From Primulina eburnea (Eukaryota; Streptophyta; Magnoliopsida; Lamiales; Gesneriaceae), in assembly GCF_022965805.1 (NCBI RefSeq), contig NW_027331309.1, forward strand, positions 248,001 through 312,000: a DNA stretch of 64,000 bases, read 5' to 3'. The notes beneath the pieces were generated by a model. The model saw only the letters and a list, made by a program, of their open reading frames with translations, was not told the origin of the DNA and did not search any database. Below are positions 11,631 to 23,445 of this stretch, piece after piece. The position numbers were made by a program, and so were the translations under genes. Numbering within the stretch: the first letter of the stretch is position 1; each line of letters opens with the position of its first letter.

Positions 11631-14600
11631 CCGTATAAATAATTGAAAGACCGCTGTTTTTGTTTTCGACAAAATAACACAAAAATATATTAATTAAACA
11701 TGTCGGAAATTTGATAATAAAAACAGGAACTGTTACATTATTATCAAATATGATAATATCATTTATATAAAATATTAACTTGACAAACAATTAAAATTAT
11801 TAATTGTACAACAGGAGATACTACCCAATTAGCTAGTTGAAGCAGAGTATTTTGTTACCTACTTGGTTGGGTTTTCATCTCAAATTTGTCTAAAAACTTC
11901 AAGAAAAAATTGTATCATTGTTAAAAATAGTATCTGAATATAAAATTACAAAACGATTAAGCAGTGAAAGGAGAAATTTAATAATTTGATCTCGAATATG
12001 ATTTGGGAGATGTTATCTATATGAGTAATGTTTTCATCCATTTAACACATGATATATGTTTTGAGCGATAAATCATGATTATCTATCTATACATTATGTT
12101 TGAATGAATGATTATGATTAATCCATTTAATACATTTATTATATAATAAATAGATAAAAACAATACTGATACGAAAAACATGAACAAAACCCTTGAATAT
12201 AGTAGAAATTTTTATATCGGACTTCGACATATATTTAAGTAAAATGGGATAAGGACAAAACTATAGTTGGGTCCCATGATTAACTTGATTACGTGGCAGT
12301 AGAAGAGAGAATTGGACACGTCTGAACTTGACGAAATTGTCTGTGGTTGAAGTGTCATCAGTCCCGTTGAAACTAAAACAATTCACTTTCCCTCTGTACC
12401 GCCGACTTATACGACTTTCTCATATTTTACATTTTTTATTATACATGTTATTTTTAAAATAATATAAGATATATTTTCCTAAAAACCAAGAACAAATTTA
12501 ATCATAATTAACATATGAATTTTTTTAAAAAACTGCAGCACGCTTTATGCCATGTATGTCTGCAGTAACTATTTTCTTTAAATTGTTTACCAGATGATAC
12601 TTCCAACTCTTACAACAATTCGAGCGAATTATTTTTATGGAGGAGCGATGGACATCGAACGACAGTTATGCAGCGTGGGTTTGTGCAGAGGCGAAGTCAA
12701 GATTCACAAGTACATGAGACTGGCTTCATCCTGTGTTAGACTATAATATGTTTAGTTAAAATCGAATTTTCTAAAATTGGATTAACCGAAATTTTTCAAT
12801 AGATCGAACCGACTGAACTTTACTACGAAAACCTAACAAATCAAATCGAAAAAATCGATTATTTCAGTCAGTAACATATTTAACCGAAATTTTATAATTT
12901 TTTTAATACTCATATTTTAAATACAAAAAGTGAAATATAAAAAATTAGATTAAATAAATGTAAATTTATTTATTAAAAAAATAATTTTATTAGAAATTAT
13001 AATATTTATATCTTTATAAACTTTATTAGAAAAATTTAACAATATTAATTTTATTTATAAAAGTTGAGTTTGTTAGTTAATCAAAGTTTTATATTAAAAA
13101 CTGAAATCGAATCGAACTATATATATTTTAAAAAATTTAAACAGAACTTCAGAATAATTAATCAAATGTAGGACCAAATAATTGCTATTTTACCAAAAAC
13201 TATAGCTGGTTGTAATGGTGCAACTCAAATATATTAAGTCGCAGAGCAGCCCAAACGTTATGGTTCGATTGCTTTACATATAGGGACAATTATTGTACCT
13301 CAACACTGAAACGAATTTTAAAATTAATTCATTTCATTCTGTTATTTTGGTTGAAACCAATATTTTATTCACTTATAACTGTAATTGATGTTCACTTTTA
13401 TTTGTTGATATATTCTCTTTTGGTTTAAAAATAACTTGACAGTTTTTATTTTCTTCATTCTCTTAGTTACTTACTAAAAAAATTCAATATTTCCAAAAAT
13501 TTACAACAAAGAATTATTTTTAAAATTTCATACGTATTCAATTTTCGAATATTATAAATAGACAAATCACAAAAAAACCCAATAACAATTACACAACAAT
13601 AAATATCCAATAATTCTACTAACTGATTATTATTCCAAAATGTTGCAACAATATATTTTTATAGTAAAAACTAAAATTATAAAATTCATATATAATCACA
13701 ATTAAATATTCAACATAATTTTAGATTCATTGAATTTTAATCTCAAAGTTACATAATTTCAGAACATACGACAATAAACCAACCTACAGTAATGTAATAT
13801 TATTTGTGAGAGTTGTTTTATTTTTTATGCTTAAACATTATACTAAAAAAATAAAAAATAAAACCGACAAAAATTTGGTCTACTTTTAATATGGGCTTGA
13901 AAATATTTTAAATTTTTAAAAAAATTAAAATTTAGAAATACTAATTTTTTTTAAAAAAAAAAATTATGTTGGACCGGAGCCTACCCTAACTCAATGATGG
14001 CTCCGGCCTGGACTTGAGGCATGGCAAGGACGATAGTGTTAAACACTAATCGAATTTATAATAGATTTTATGATTTTGTAATTCTTTTCTCTAATTTTAT
14101 GGATCGATAAATTTCAAATATATAAATGTTAAATATATTTTTATTATTGTAAAGAAGTAAGTACATAATTTGAAATTTATTATGTTTTGTATAAATAAGT
14201 CATATATATATATATATATTTAAAAATCAACATGGCGTTTCATTATTAACAAAAAAAATTATAATTGAAATAAATGAATTTCAATTTTATCTATCAAAAT
14301 ACAATCTAACTTGTTTGTATGGACAAAATTGAAAGTCGTATTCAGATTGTTTGCAAAATAAAATAACAAATCCATCAATCTGTACAATTCTGACATATTT
14401 GCAGCACTTAATTGTAGCATTATTGATGTACGTGAGAGGCGGCGAAGTATGATAGAGAAATGGACCGACCAAGTAAATAATGATTGATCGGATTGTTTTG
14501 TCTTTGTCTGAGATTATGTGTACTAAATTCTTTTAATGTGGTTTATTTTAAACGAAGAACATGTAATAAATAATATTAGGATTTCCTAATAATTGTGTTG

Positions 14601-15806
14601 TCGAACCTTCCTATCACATGGGCAGCCGCAGTGAGTCACTCCGTCGTACTTGGAGGTGCCTACACCTACACCTTAGGCAGCCATTATTTTACTAAGGGAA
14701 TTTTTGTACGTGTGCAGATGGTTTCACTCCGAGGACATTATTATTCATTTATCGTCTACTTTAATTTGATTTCTGGTTTAAGTAATCAAATTTAAACAAT
14801 ATAATTTGTATATAATCCACGGATCGTCATATTTATAAAAGGTCGTAAATAATCACGGCAATAAGATTTTTTAGTATAAATCGACATGCGTGTCCATCTT
14901 ATTTCATGATTTTAGAGCAATGTTTTTTTTTTATATCTTTTATGAGGATAGGATATAATTGAAATAAAGTTTAAATTAATTAATAATAAGATTTGCTTTT
15001 CTAATTAAAAGTAATCATATGAAGTCTATCAATCATAGTAACTATAATAACCCCACCTTTAATAAAATGATGATGTAATTATATGATATTTCATAAAAAT
15101 TGCGTGCGGTTAAACAATCAATATACACCCGATTTTTTTTTTTTAACGTAAAAGACAATACATATGTATAAATTTGACAATATAATTCAATAATTCATCT
15201 ACCATTTTGTCGCACGCGAGACAGGAACACGCGTTTATATTTTTTTAAAGCATTCCACAAAATTAGAATTGTTCAATTATTATATATTAATATTAAGTTT
15301 TTTAATTTTGTAACTATTTTTTTTATATACAGTACAAATATGATATTGTTCCAAACACAAAAATATAATGTAATTGTTTGTATTATTGATAAGATTTGAA
15401 CAGAACTTGTTAAGCCGTAATCAACAAGACTCGAATATATGACTAATAAATTTCAAGCCCTCAACTTTAATAATTGAACCAAAGTCTCGACTGTTTTTTT
15501 TAACGATTTTTATTAATTAAAAGATGTGTAAGTTAAGGCGCATATTAATTAGACTGAACATTCAAGTTGCCCATACAATTAATTTTTTTATAAAAAAAAA
15601 CGACAGATAGAGTGAAGCATACGCTAGGAAAAAGGGTGGGAGGTGTGCAGTAATGATGGGTATGCAAATCAGTGAAGATCTGGGAAGTGACGCGTGTCCT
15701 TTTGCCAGCTGTTACCCATTCCCAACCGCTTCAACTTTCCCTCAACCGGTCACATACCGTCCTTCCTCTCTCACCGGCTCCCTCGGTCACCCCATTTCCG
15801 CTCTCC
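11631..15806. other. AT-rich intergenic DNA before the MYB gene
   Basis: No supported gene. 12750-13140 holds scattered CGAAT/AACCGA motifs on both strands and may be a decayed relative of the hAT-like element at 17421-18009. A small inverted repeat GGACCGGAGCC / GGCTCCGG lies near 13973-14010, and a (TA)n run is at about 14205-14220. A 66-codon open frame at 14595 has no recognisable domain and was not called. Confidence 0.35.
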
Positions 15807-15813
15807 TATATAA
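15807..15813 (+). promoter_or_regulatory. Probable TATA box of the MYB gene
   Basis: TATATAA in a CT-rich, locally GC-richer promoter segment, 133 bases upstream of the ATG at 15946. This predicts transcription start near 15840 and a 5' leader of about 100 bases. Confidence 0.6.
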
Positions 15814-15945
15814 TTCCCCTTCTTCCTCTATCGCCGAGGAAGAGATTGACAAAAATCGGAAATTTTAAAAACAAATAGAAATACATTTCAGTAAATGGTC
15901 GAATATGTTCTCCATACGATGTTTTATTAAAATCTAAACGTGAAA

Positions 15946-16833
15946 ATGACAGGGATTCCTCGTGATAAGAAAATAGATTCGGATCGTATCAAAGGGCCGT
16001 GGAGCCCCGAGGAAGATGAAACTTTGCAGCAGCTGGTGCGGAAGTACGGGCCGAGAAATTGGTCTCTAATCAGCAAATCTGTACCGGGGAGATCCGGGAA
16101 GAGTTGCCGGCTGCGGTGGTGCAATCAGCTTTCACCTCAGGTGGAGCATCGGTCGTTTACGCCCGAAGAAGACCAGACAATTATCAGGGCCCATTCGAAG
16201 TTCGGTAACAAATGGGCCACCATAGCTCGGCTACTCTCGGGCCGGACCGACAACGCCATCAAGAATCACTGGAACTCCACGCTCAAGCGTAAGTTTGATG
16301 ATGGCGATCGATTTCCGCCGCCGAGGCCGCTGAAAAGATCCGTTAGCCCTTCGGGTTCTGACGTCAGCGACTGCAGTCTGCCGGTGATGTCAACTTCGTT
16401 TTTATGCAAAACCGTGGCCGGTACCGGCGGTATCTCACCTTCTCGACGTGAAGCTGCGTCGTCTACGGATGATCCTCCGACCAGTCTCAGCCTCTCCCTT
16501 CCCGGAGTGGAGTCAGAGGAGTCAATGAACCGGAATAAAGAGTCGACTCTGTCGGAAACTAATCACACGCAGCTGCAGTCGATTCATCCAGCGCCATCAC
16601 CGCCACCGCCGCCCGAGCAGATGCAGAAGCAAGACAAGGAATTACCGCCATTCAGCGCGGACTTGATGGCTGTGATACATGATATGATAAGGGCAGAGGT
16701 GCAGAATTACATGATGGGATCACATCAGCGGCAGCTACAGCAACAGATTGGGATGTGCATGCATCAAGCAAATGTGAACGACGGGTTCTGGAATGCAGCC
16801 ACGAAACACATTGGAATCAGCAGAATAGATTAA
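15946..16833 (+). CDS. MYB44-like: R2R3-MYB transcription factor, subgroup 22 (MYB44/70/73/77 type)
   Basis: Single-exon gene, 295 residues. The ATG at 15946 is used; the frame could extend two codons to a GTG, which is not a plausible plant start. The R2 repeat spans about 15-65 ([23 protein letters not shown]) and R3 about 67-116 ([30 protein letters not shown]), with regularly spaced tryptophans. Subgroup-22 signatures follow: SPSGSDVSD at about 134-142, an EAR-like LSLSL at 181-185, and the [12 protein letters not shown] motif near 241-252. A Pro/Gln-rich linker and a Gln-rich C-terminus complete it. Family members are nuclear factors binding MYB sites in ABA, auxin and stress responses and can repress through the EAR motif. 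Intronless structure is normal for this subgroup. Which paralog it is cannot be decided here. Confidence 0.95.
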   Translation: MTGIPRDKKIDSDRIKGPWSPEEDETLQQLVRKYGPRNWSLISKSVPGRSGKSCRLRWCNQLSPQVEHRSFTPEEDQTIIRAHSKFGNKWATIARLLSGRTDNAIKNHWNSTLKRKFDDGDRFPPPRPLKRSVSPSGSDVSDCSLPVMSTSFLCKTVAGTGGISPSRREAASSTDDPPTSLSLSLPGVESEESMNRNKESTLSETNHTQLQSIHPAPSPPPPPEQMQKQDKELPPFSADLMAVIHDMIRAEVQNYMMGSHQRQLQQQIGMCMHQANVNDGFWNAATKHIGISRID

Positions 16834-17412
16834 TTCAAGAGTCGAGCAAAGTCCTCTGTTTCTTGTTTAGTGTGGAAGTGTTTTTTTTTAAAACTCTTTT
16901 CATGTTAAAAATAGCCAAAAGATGTGATTTTGGTGCGGATGTACAGCTAGAAGAAAGGAGGGATGTGTCGAAGAGTTCAACCCAAAAAATAAAAAGAAAA
17001 GAAATAAACAAGAACATATCATCCAATGAAAGATTGAGGTTCTGGTGTATGTTTCCAAAATCTCTTAAAACTTTGAAATCCTCTGATTTGCCCACCCTCC
17101 CCTTATAAATAATCTCTTTGAAATCTGTATGCTTGTGGTTTTTTCCCACCAAGATCCAAATGACATCAATCCACTTTCCTTGACGACCCATCTTCGCAGT
17201 GCCTAAAGTGGGTTTTCTTTGTTCTTCAATGAGATACCATATGTGATAATCATCGAATTGAAGAGGCTCCATTTTTTGTCGTTTTTTACCTCTTATAAAA
17301 ATCACCGATCTAAAGGTTAACACTTTAATTGATACATCAAACCGCAGAAACTTTAAGGTTTTTTACTTTATAATATAGCGTAATAGATAGTGTAGATTAA
17401 GTTCATTTTCGT
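16834..17412 (+). other. 3' flank of the MYB gene
   Basis: Probable 3' UTR and downstream DNA. The 162-codon open frame on the minus strand at 16835-17323 begins without family similarity and lies over the UTR, so it was not called. Confidence 0.4.
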
Positions 17413-17420
17413 ATAATGAC

Positions 17421-18009
17421 TAGGGGTGAGTATTCGGTTAATTCGGTTACAAACCGAACCGAATTAACCGAAAACCGATTTAACCGAAAATTTTTTGACT
17501 AACCGAACCGAACCGAACCGAATTTTCACAAAAACCGAATTAACCGAAACGAATTAAAATCGGTTATTTCGGTTGGTAACCGAATTAACCGATTTTTTTT
17601 TTAAAAAATAAAAATTTTAAAAATTATATATATAATTAATAATTAATATTCTAAAAAAATTAAAATTTTTAAAATTATATATAAAATTAATAATTAATAT
17701 TCTATTTTAATCATAAGAAAACACTTTATTCATAAAAAAAATTAATTATAATATACAATATTAAATATAAAAATATTATAAATTATATTTAAAACATAAT
17801 AAAATAAAATTAAAATTATTTATTTAATAATTCGGTTAATTCGGTTAAACCGATATTTTTTTACAAAAACCGAAACCGAACCAAATTAATCGAATTAACC
17901 GATATTTGAAAATTTCGAAACCGAATTAACCGATTTAACCGAACAGAATTTCCGAATTAATTCGGTTCGGTTGGTTAAATCGGTTTAACCTTATTTTTGC
18001 TCACCCCTA
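17421..18009. mobile_element. Non-autonomous hAT-like element with exact 8-bp target duplication
   Basis: Terminal inverted repeats are TAGGGGTGAG (17421-17430) and CTCACCCCTA (18000-18009). The element is flanked by ATAATGAC at 17413-17420 and again at 18010-18017, an exact 8-bp target site duplication, which is the hAT hallmark. Both subterminal regions are packed with AACCGAATTAACCGA-type motifs in both orientations, which would fold back on each other; the 589-bp core is AT-rich and has no transposase. Confidence 0.9.
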
Positions 18010-18017
18010 ATAATGAC

Positions 18018-18780
18018 AGAATAATTTTTTTTGTAGCTTTTGTGTGTGGATTCAAGGATTTTGGTTTTAGGGCTATTGAAATGGATGTTTTAAAATGATT
18101 TGATGAATTTGAAATCTAAGTCACATTAATGACAAAAATAATTTAATTGAGATTTGAAATTCAAAAAGATTCATTTCAAATTCTTTCTTCAAATATTTCT
18201 TAATATCTAAATATTTCAGTTCAAAGGAAATCATAGATTATGCTGGCTTGATGGATTTTAGATAATAAATTTCATATTTTTTGATTTGCATGGACATAAA
18301 AAATTGAAGTGAATTTTAAATATTAGGCAATGTATTTTTCAATAATAATTAGGATTAATTTTAAAGAACTAAAATTTATTAATCAAATCACCCGCTCTGA
18401 AACAAGTCCATCGATCTAAGCGCAAGTGACTGATAAGGTTATTGAAATGGATAAAATTTGAAAGAGTTTTTGTGTTCATATGTCGTAAAATGTGGCGTGC
18501 CTTTCACGGGTGTTTTTGGGAGATAGGAGAAAATATGTGATGATTAAGCAGAAACATGCAGCCACCCAATCCTAGGACGGTGGCTGCATCCGAGTAGTAA
18601 AGATCACCAGGTGTAACATAAAATCAGCCACGATCGTTTTCAAGATGTTTTAGATGTCAGAAATGGAAATCAATTCCCTAAATAACGATTTATTTTGCAT
18701 CCAAACAAGAGGGAGAAATGTTTACTTATTTTCTTGAAAATGTGCATGGGGCGGCACTAAATTTCAAAAGCAATCTAGTC
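18018..18780. other. Intergenic between hAT-like element and triple-LTR element
   Basis: No gene. It contains a perfect 11-bp inverted repeat, ATGCAGCCACC at 18556-18566 and its complement at 18579-18589, with a 12-base loop; no function can be assigned. Confidence 0.5.
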
Positions 18781-18785
18781 ATTTG

Positions 18786-20041
18786 TGTAAAACCCAGGAT
18801 TTTGAAGTATCGTGATCTCATCAGAATAATATTAGATTAATAATTTGATGGTGTAATTTTGGATATTAATATTTAAATCAGTCAGAATATAATATATTTT
18901 TGGGTTATCAATCTAAAGATTTATTAAGGAATTTCGAAGATTTCGCAGATAATGTCTAAGATTTGAGTTGATATGGAGGTACCGGGATAAAAGATCAAGC
19001 AAAAGATGATAAAATCCCTAGAATTCGAAATTAATCAGTGTATATATATATGCATGCATTCGAAATTTGTATGGAATAAAAGATTTAAATTTCGAACAAA
19101 TCACGGATAGATATATCACAATTCGAGATAAAAGATTTGAGTCAGATTTCAACGCGATATCACTCGATCACGATAGCAGCCAACTCTTATAAATAAGAGA
19201 GCCACCTGACTCAAAAATCACACCTAAATTTCGAGAATCTCCCCCTAGTCCCCTTAGGAGTTTTCGAGCACAGCGAAGCGCTATCGCCGTCCAGCCAGGG
19301 AAGTAAGAATTTCGAAGAACCCTAGTTTTTCAAGAATTTAAGGTAAGTGGATTGTTTTAAATTTCGATTTTATGCATATTAAATTTTCGGTTTTTAGTTT
19401 AAAAATGCGGTCGAGTACCGTCGTTTTGTCTATACGTTTTTACGAAAGTTGGTACGTTTTTTATTGACACTGTGAGAATTCCCTGAAAATGGGTGGAATT
19501 CCAACATATGGCCCCTAACAGTGGGATAGAACTGTTTTACGGCCTCGCCCTCTTAGAGGATCAAAACTTAGGGACTGATATGAGTAATCCATAGAAGGTG
19601 GAAAAATCGCAATATTATTATGTTATGAATATGATGTTACGATTATGAAAAGCATGCTATGTTATGATTCGAAATTGTTATAAAATGTTATGTGGTATTC
19701 AAATTCCCCCAGTTGCTGAGTATTTCTCAAAATACTCACCTCTTACAATCCTCCCCAGATAAATCTGAAGAACAGGTTGAAGAAGAAGAATCTGAACAAT
19801 TTTGGGGATGGTGAATTTTGTGATTTTAGTTTAGTCGTGTTATTTCTTTTTGAATTTTAGTACTTTTAATTTTATGTAAGACGCTTCCGCATTAGTTATT
19901 TCAGTTGTAAAGACATAAGTTTTTGAGAAATTATGAAATAAACTGGTTTTCGGTTTATACTGTGCTACGAGGCTGATTGTTTTTAATTGTGTGATTGATA
20001 ACAACGCCGGTGTCTACTAACCCCGGTCTTGGGGCGTGACA
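18786..20041 (+). repeat. LTR1 (full length, 1256 bp)
   Basis: The only LTR of the three that keeps the 378-bp segment 18942-19319, which contains a probable TATA box, TATAAATA at 19188-19195. That segment is bordered by the 11-bp direct repeat AATTTCGAAGA (18930-18940 and 19308-19318). Confidence 0.9.
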
Positions 20042-20844
20042 TTTTAGTGGTATCAGAGCCGCCAGGTTCATAATCCGAGTGGGAAAAATCGATTTTAAAA
20101 AAAAAATTCGGAAAATTTAGGCCAAACAGGCCCTTAGCACGCTCGCCGCTTCTCCGCCGATTCCGGCCGCTTCCGGTACCCTTCCTTCGATCGGAGACTA
20201 GTTCCAGAATTGTCTCGATGAAACGAACAAAAGCCCTCAAACAATTTTAGATTTCGCGTTAGGATGCAACAGGAATTTTAGACCTACGGATTTGGCGTAT
20301 GAACCCTAAACCGAAAATTATTTTGTCCAATTACCCTACCAATCCTACACCGATTTTCAATTAAAGTTATCCAAACAATATACGATCCATGGGTAACTTT
20401 TAACAACGATCGATTTTTGAATCAGATCAACCAATCGGAAATGCCCAAATTCAAGTGAGCTAACCGAGTTTTAGTGAGTTCCGGCCAAATTAAGTAGCTT
20501 TCCGACCGATTCTAGCCGTGCCACCACCGGTTCCATGATCCTGACCCCTTCGCCGACATAGGCCTTTGCTCCGACCATAATCCGGCGAGTCAACCCGGCG
20601 AGTCAACTCGGTCGAGTCAACGAGTCAAACCGCAAGCTTGTGTCCTTCGATTTTTTCGTAGGAAACTACGAATTCGGTTCCGTCAACTGATCTGAAATCC
20701 TCTCGACATACTCTTCAAATTCATATGTCCATCTAGAAGCCACGTGGGAGCTAGAAGAAAGGATGAGAAACCAATACCCATACCTCCTCATAGACCAAGT
20801 CAACCTAAGTTTCGAGGACAAAACTTCCCATAAGGAGGGAGGGA
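20042..20844 (+). other. Internal region 1 of the triple-LTR element
   Basis: 803 bp, noncoding. Primer-binding site TGGTATCAGAGC at 20048-20059; polypurine tract at 20832-20844. It differs from internal region 2 at only two positions that I could find (20349 A versus 22029 T; 20711 C versus 22391 T). Confidence 0.88.
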
Positions 20845-21721
20845 TGTAAAACCCGGGATTTTGAAGTATCGTGATCTCATCAGAATAATATTAGATTAAT
20901 AATTTGATGGTGTAATCTTGGATATTAATATTTAAATCAGTCATAATATAATATATTTTTGGGTTATCAATCTAAGGATTTATTAAGGAATTTCGAAGAT
21001 CCCTAGTTTTTCAAGAATTTAAGGCAAGTGGGCTGTTTTAAATTTCGGTTTTATGCATATTAAATTTTCGGTTTTTGGTTTAAAAATGCGGTTGAGTACC
21101 GTCGTTTTGTCTATATGTTTTTACGAAAGTTGGTACGTTTTTGATTGACACTGTGAGAATTCCCTGAAAATGGGTGGAATTCCAACATATGGCCCCTAAC
21201 AGTGGGATAGAACTGTTTTACGGCCTCGCCCCCTTAGAGGATCAAAATTTAAGGACTGATATCAGTAAACCATAGAAGGTGGAAAAATCGCAGTGTTATT
21301 ATGTTATGAATATGATGTTACGATTATGAAAAGCATGCTATGTTATGATTCGAAATTGTTATAAAATGTTATGTGGTATTCAAATTCCCCCAGTTGCTGA
21401 GTATTTCTCAAAATACTCACCTCTTACAATCCTCCCCAGATAAATCTGAAGAACAGGCTGAAGAAGAAGAATCTAAACAATTTTGGGGATGGTGAATTTT
21501 GTGATTTTAGTTTAGTCGTGTTATTTCTTTTTGAATTTTAGTACTTTTAATTTTATGTAAGACGCTTCCGCATTAGTTATTTCAGTTGTAAAGACATAAG
21601 TTTTTGAGAAATTATGAAATAAACTGGTTTTCGTTTATACTGTGCTACGAGGCTGATTGTTTTTAATTGTGTGATTGATAACAACGCCGGTGTCTACTAA
21701 CCCCGGTCTTGGGGCGTGACA
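20845..21721 (+). repeat. LTR2 (877 bp, chimeric middle LTR)
   Basis: Lacks the 378-bp segment present in LTR1. Its left part carries the LTR3 variants (for example CAGTGTTATT at about 21292), and its right part carries the LTR1 variants (CCCCAGTTGCTG at about 21388, CTGATTGTTTTTAATTG near the end). Confidence 0.9.
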
Positions 21722-22524
21722 TTTTAGTGGTATCAGAGCCGCCAGGTTCATAATCCGAGTGGGAAAAATCGATTTTAAAAAAAAAATTCGGAAAATTTAG
21801 GCCAAACAGGCCCTTAGCACGCTCGCCGCTTCTCCGCCGATTCCGGCCGCTTCCGGTACCCTTCCTTCGATCGGAGACTAGTTCCAGAATTGTCTCGATG
21901 AAACGAACAAAAGCCCTCAAACAATTTTAGATTTCGCGTTAGGATGCAACAGGAATTTTAGACCTACGGATTTGGCGTATGAACCCTAAACCGAAAATTA
22001 TTTTGTCCAATTACCCTACCAATCCTACTCCGATTTTCAATTAAAGTTATCCAAACAATATACGATCCATGGGTAACTTTTAACAACGATCGATTTTTGA
22101 ATCAGATCAACCAATCGGAAATGCCCAAATTCAAGTGAGCTAACCGAGTTTTAGTGAGTTCCGGCCAAATTAAGTAGCTTTCCGACCGATTCTAGCCGTG
22201 CCACCACCGGTTCCATGATCCTGACCCCTTCGCCGACATAGGCCTTTGCTCCGACCATAATCCGGCGAGTCAACCCGGCGAGTCAACTCGGTCGAGTCAA
22301 CGAGTCAAACCGCAAGCTTGTGTCCTTCGATTTTTTCGTAGGAAACTACGAATTCGGTTCCGTCAACTGATCTGAAATCCTCTCGACATATTCTTCAAAT
22401 TCATATGTCCATCTAGAAGCCACGTGGGAGCTAGAAGAAAGGATGAGAAACCAATACCCATACCTCCTCATAGACCAAGTCAACCTAAGTTTCGAGGACA
22501 AAACTTCCCATAAGGAGGGAGGGA
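21722..22524 (+). other. Internal region 2 of the triple-LTR element
   Basis: 803 bp copy of 20042-20844, with primer site at 21728-21739 and polypurine tract at 22512-22524. No coding capacity; the 85-codon minus-strand frame repeated in both units is a by-product of the duplication. Confidence 0.88.
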
Positions 22525-23403
22525 TGTAAAACCCGGGATTTTGAAGTATCGTGATCTCATCAGAATAATATTAGATTAATAATTTGATGGTGTAATCTTG
22601 GATATTAATATTTAAATCAGTCATAATATAATATATTTTTGGGTTATCAATCTAAGGATTTATTAAGGAATTTCGAAGATCCCTAGTTTTTCAAGAATTT
22701 AAGGCAAGTGGGCTGTTTTAAATTTCGGTTTTATGCATATTAAATTTTCGGTTTTTGGTTTAAAAATGCGGTTGAGTACCGTCGTTTTGTCTATATGTTT
22801 TTACGAAAGTTGGTACGTTTTTGATTGACACTGTGAGAATTCCCTGAAAATGGGTGGAATTCCAACATATGGCCCCTAACAGTGGGATAGAACTGTTTTA
22901 CGGCCTCGCCCCCTTAGAGGATCAAAATTTAAGGACTGATATCAGTAAACCATAGAAGGTGGAAAAATCGCAGTGTTATTATGTTATGAATATGATGTTA
23001 CGATTATGAAAAGCATGCTATGTTATGATTCGAAATTGTTATAAAATGTTATGTGGTATTCAAATTCCCCCACTTGCTGAGTATTTCCCAAAATACTCAC
23101 CCCTTACAATCTTCCCCAGATAAATCTGAAGAACAGGTTGAAGAAGAAGAATCTGAACAATTTTGGTGATGGTGAATTTTGTGATTTTAGTTTAGTCCTG
23201 TTATTTCTTTTTGAATTTTAGTACTTTTAATTTTATGTAAGACGCTTCCGCATTAGTTATTTCAGTTGTAAAGACATAAGTTTTTGAGAAATTATGAAAT
23301 AAACTGGTTTTCGGTTTATACTGTGCTACGAGGCTGGTTGTTATGAATTGTGTGATTGATAAACAACGCCGGTGTCTACTAACCCCGGTCTCGGGGCGTG
23401 ACA
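22525..23403 (+). repeat. LTR3 (879 bp, terminal LTR)
   Basis: Shares the 378-bp deletion with LTR2. Right-half variants (CCCCACTTGCTG, TATTTCCCAAAAT, CAATCTTCCCCAG, GGTTGTTATGAATTG) are private to this LTR. Confidence 0.9.
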
Positions 23404-23445
23404 ATTTGGATTAAAACATCTGGTTCAAAGTGATATCAACTATGA

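Larger units (their letters stand above)
18786..23403 (+). mobile_element. Triple-LTR (LTR-internal-LTR-internal-LTR) retroelement, Ty3/gypsy-derived, non-autonomous
   Basis: Three LTRs alternate with two near-identical 803-bp internal segments that lack any gag or pol. The whole array is bounded by ATTTG at 18781-18785 and 23404-23408, a 5-bp target duplication, so it entered as one insertion. Each LTR begins TGTAAAACCC and ends GGGGCGTGACA. TGGTATCAGAGC follows LTR1 and LTR2 (tRNA-iMet type primer site), and AAGGAGGGAGGGA precedes LTR2 and LTR3 (polypurine tract). The internal 3' part (TTTCGAGGACAAAACTTC...) resembles the end of the Ty3/gypsy pol region in plant chromovirus-type elements. 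The unit repeats every 1680 bp. Confidence 0.92.

Noticed and set aside
12750..13140. Second copy of the hAT-like element of 17421-18009
   Set aside because: Shares only scattered AACCGA-type motifs; no terminal repeats or target duplication, so not called as an element.
14595..14795. 66-codon plus-strand frame in the gene-free region
   Set aside because: No recognisable domain and it begins at a non-ATG codon; nothing around it looks like a gene.
16835..17323. 162-codon minus-strand open frame downstream of the MYB gene
   Set aside because: Overlaps the probable MYB 3' UTR, no recognisable domain, Phe/Leu/Ser-rich as expected for AT-rich noncoding DNA.
19983..21920. Identical 85-codon minus-strand open frames at 19983-20240 and 21663-21920, which could look like a duplicated small gene
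   Set aside because: They sit across the LTR/internal boundary of the triple-LTR element and are identical only because the 1680-bp unit is duplicated; no domain or start context.
18786..23403. Regular long direct repeats that might suggest a CRISPR-like or satellite array
   Set aside because: Repeat units are LTRs with TG...CA ends, primer site, polypurine tract and target duplication; the host is a plant.
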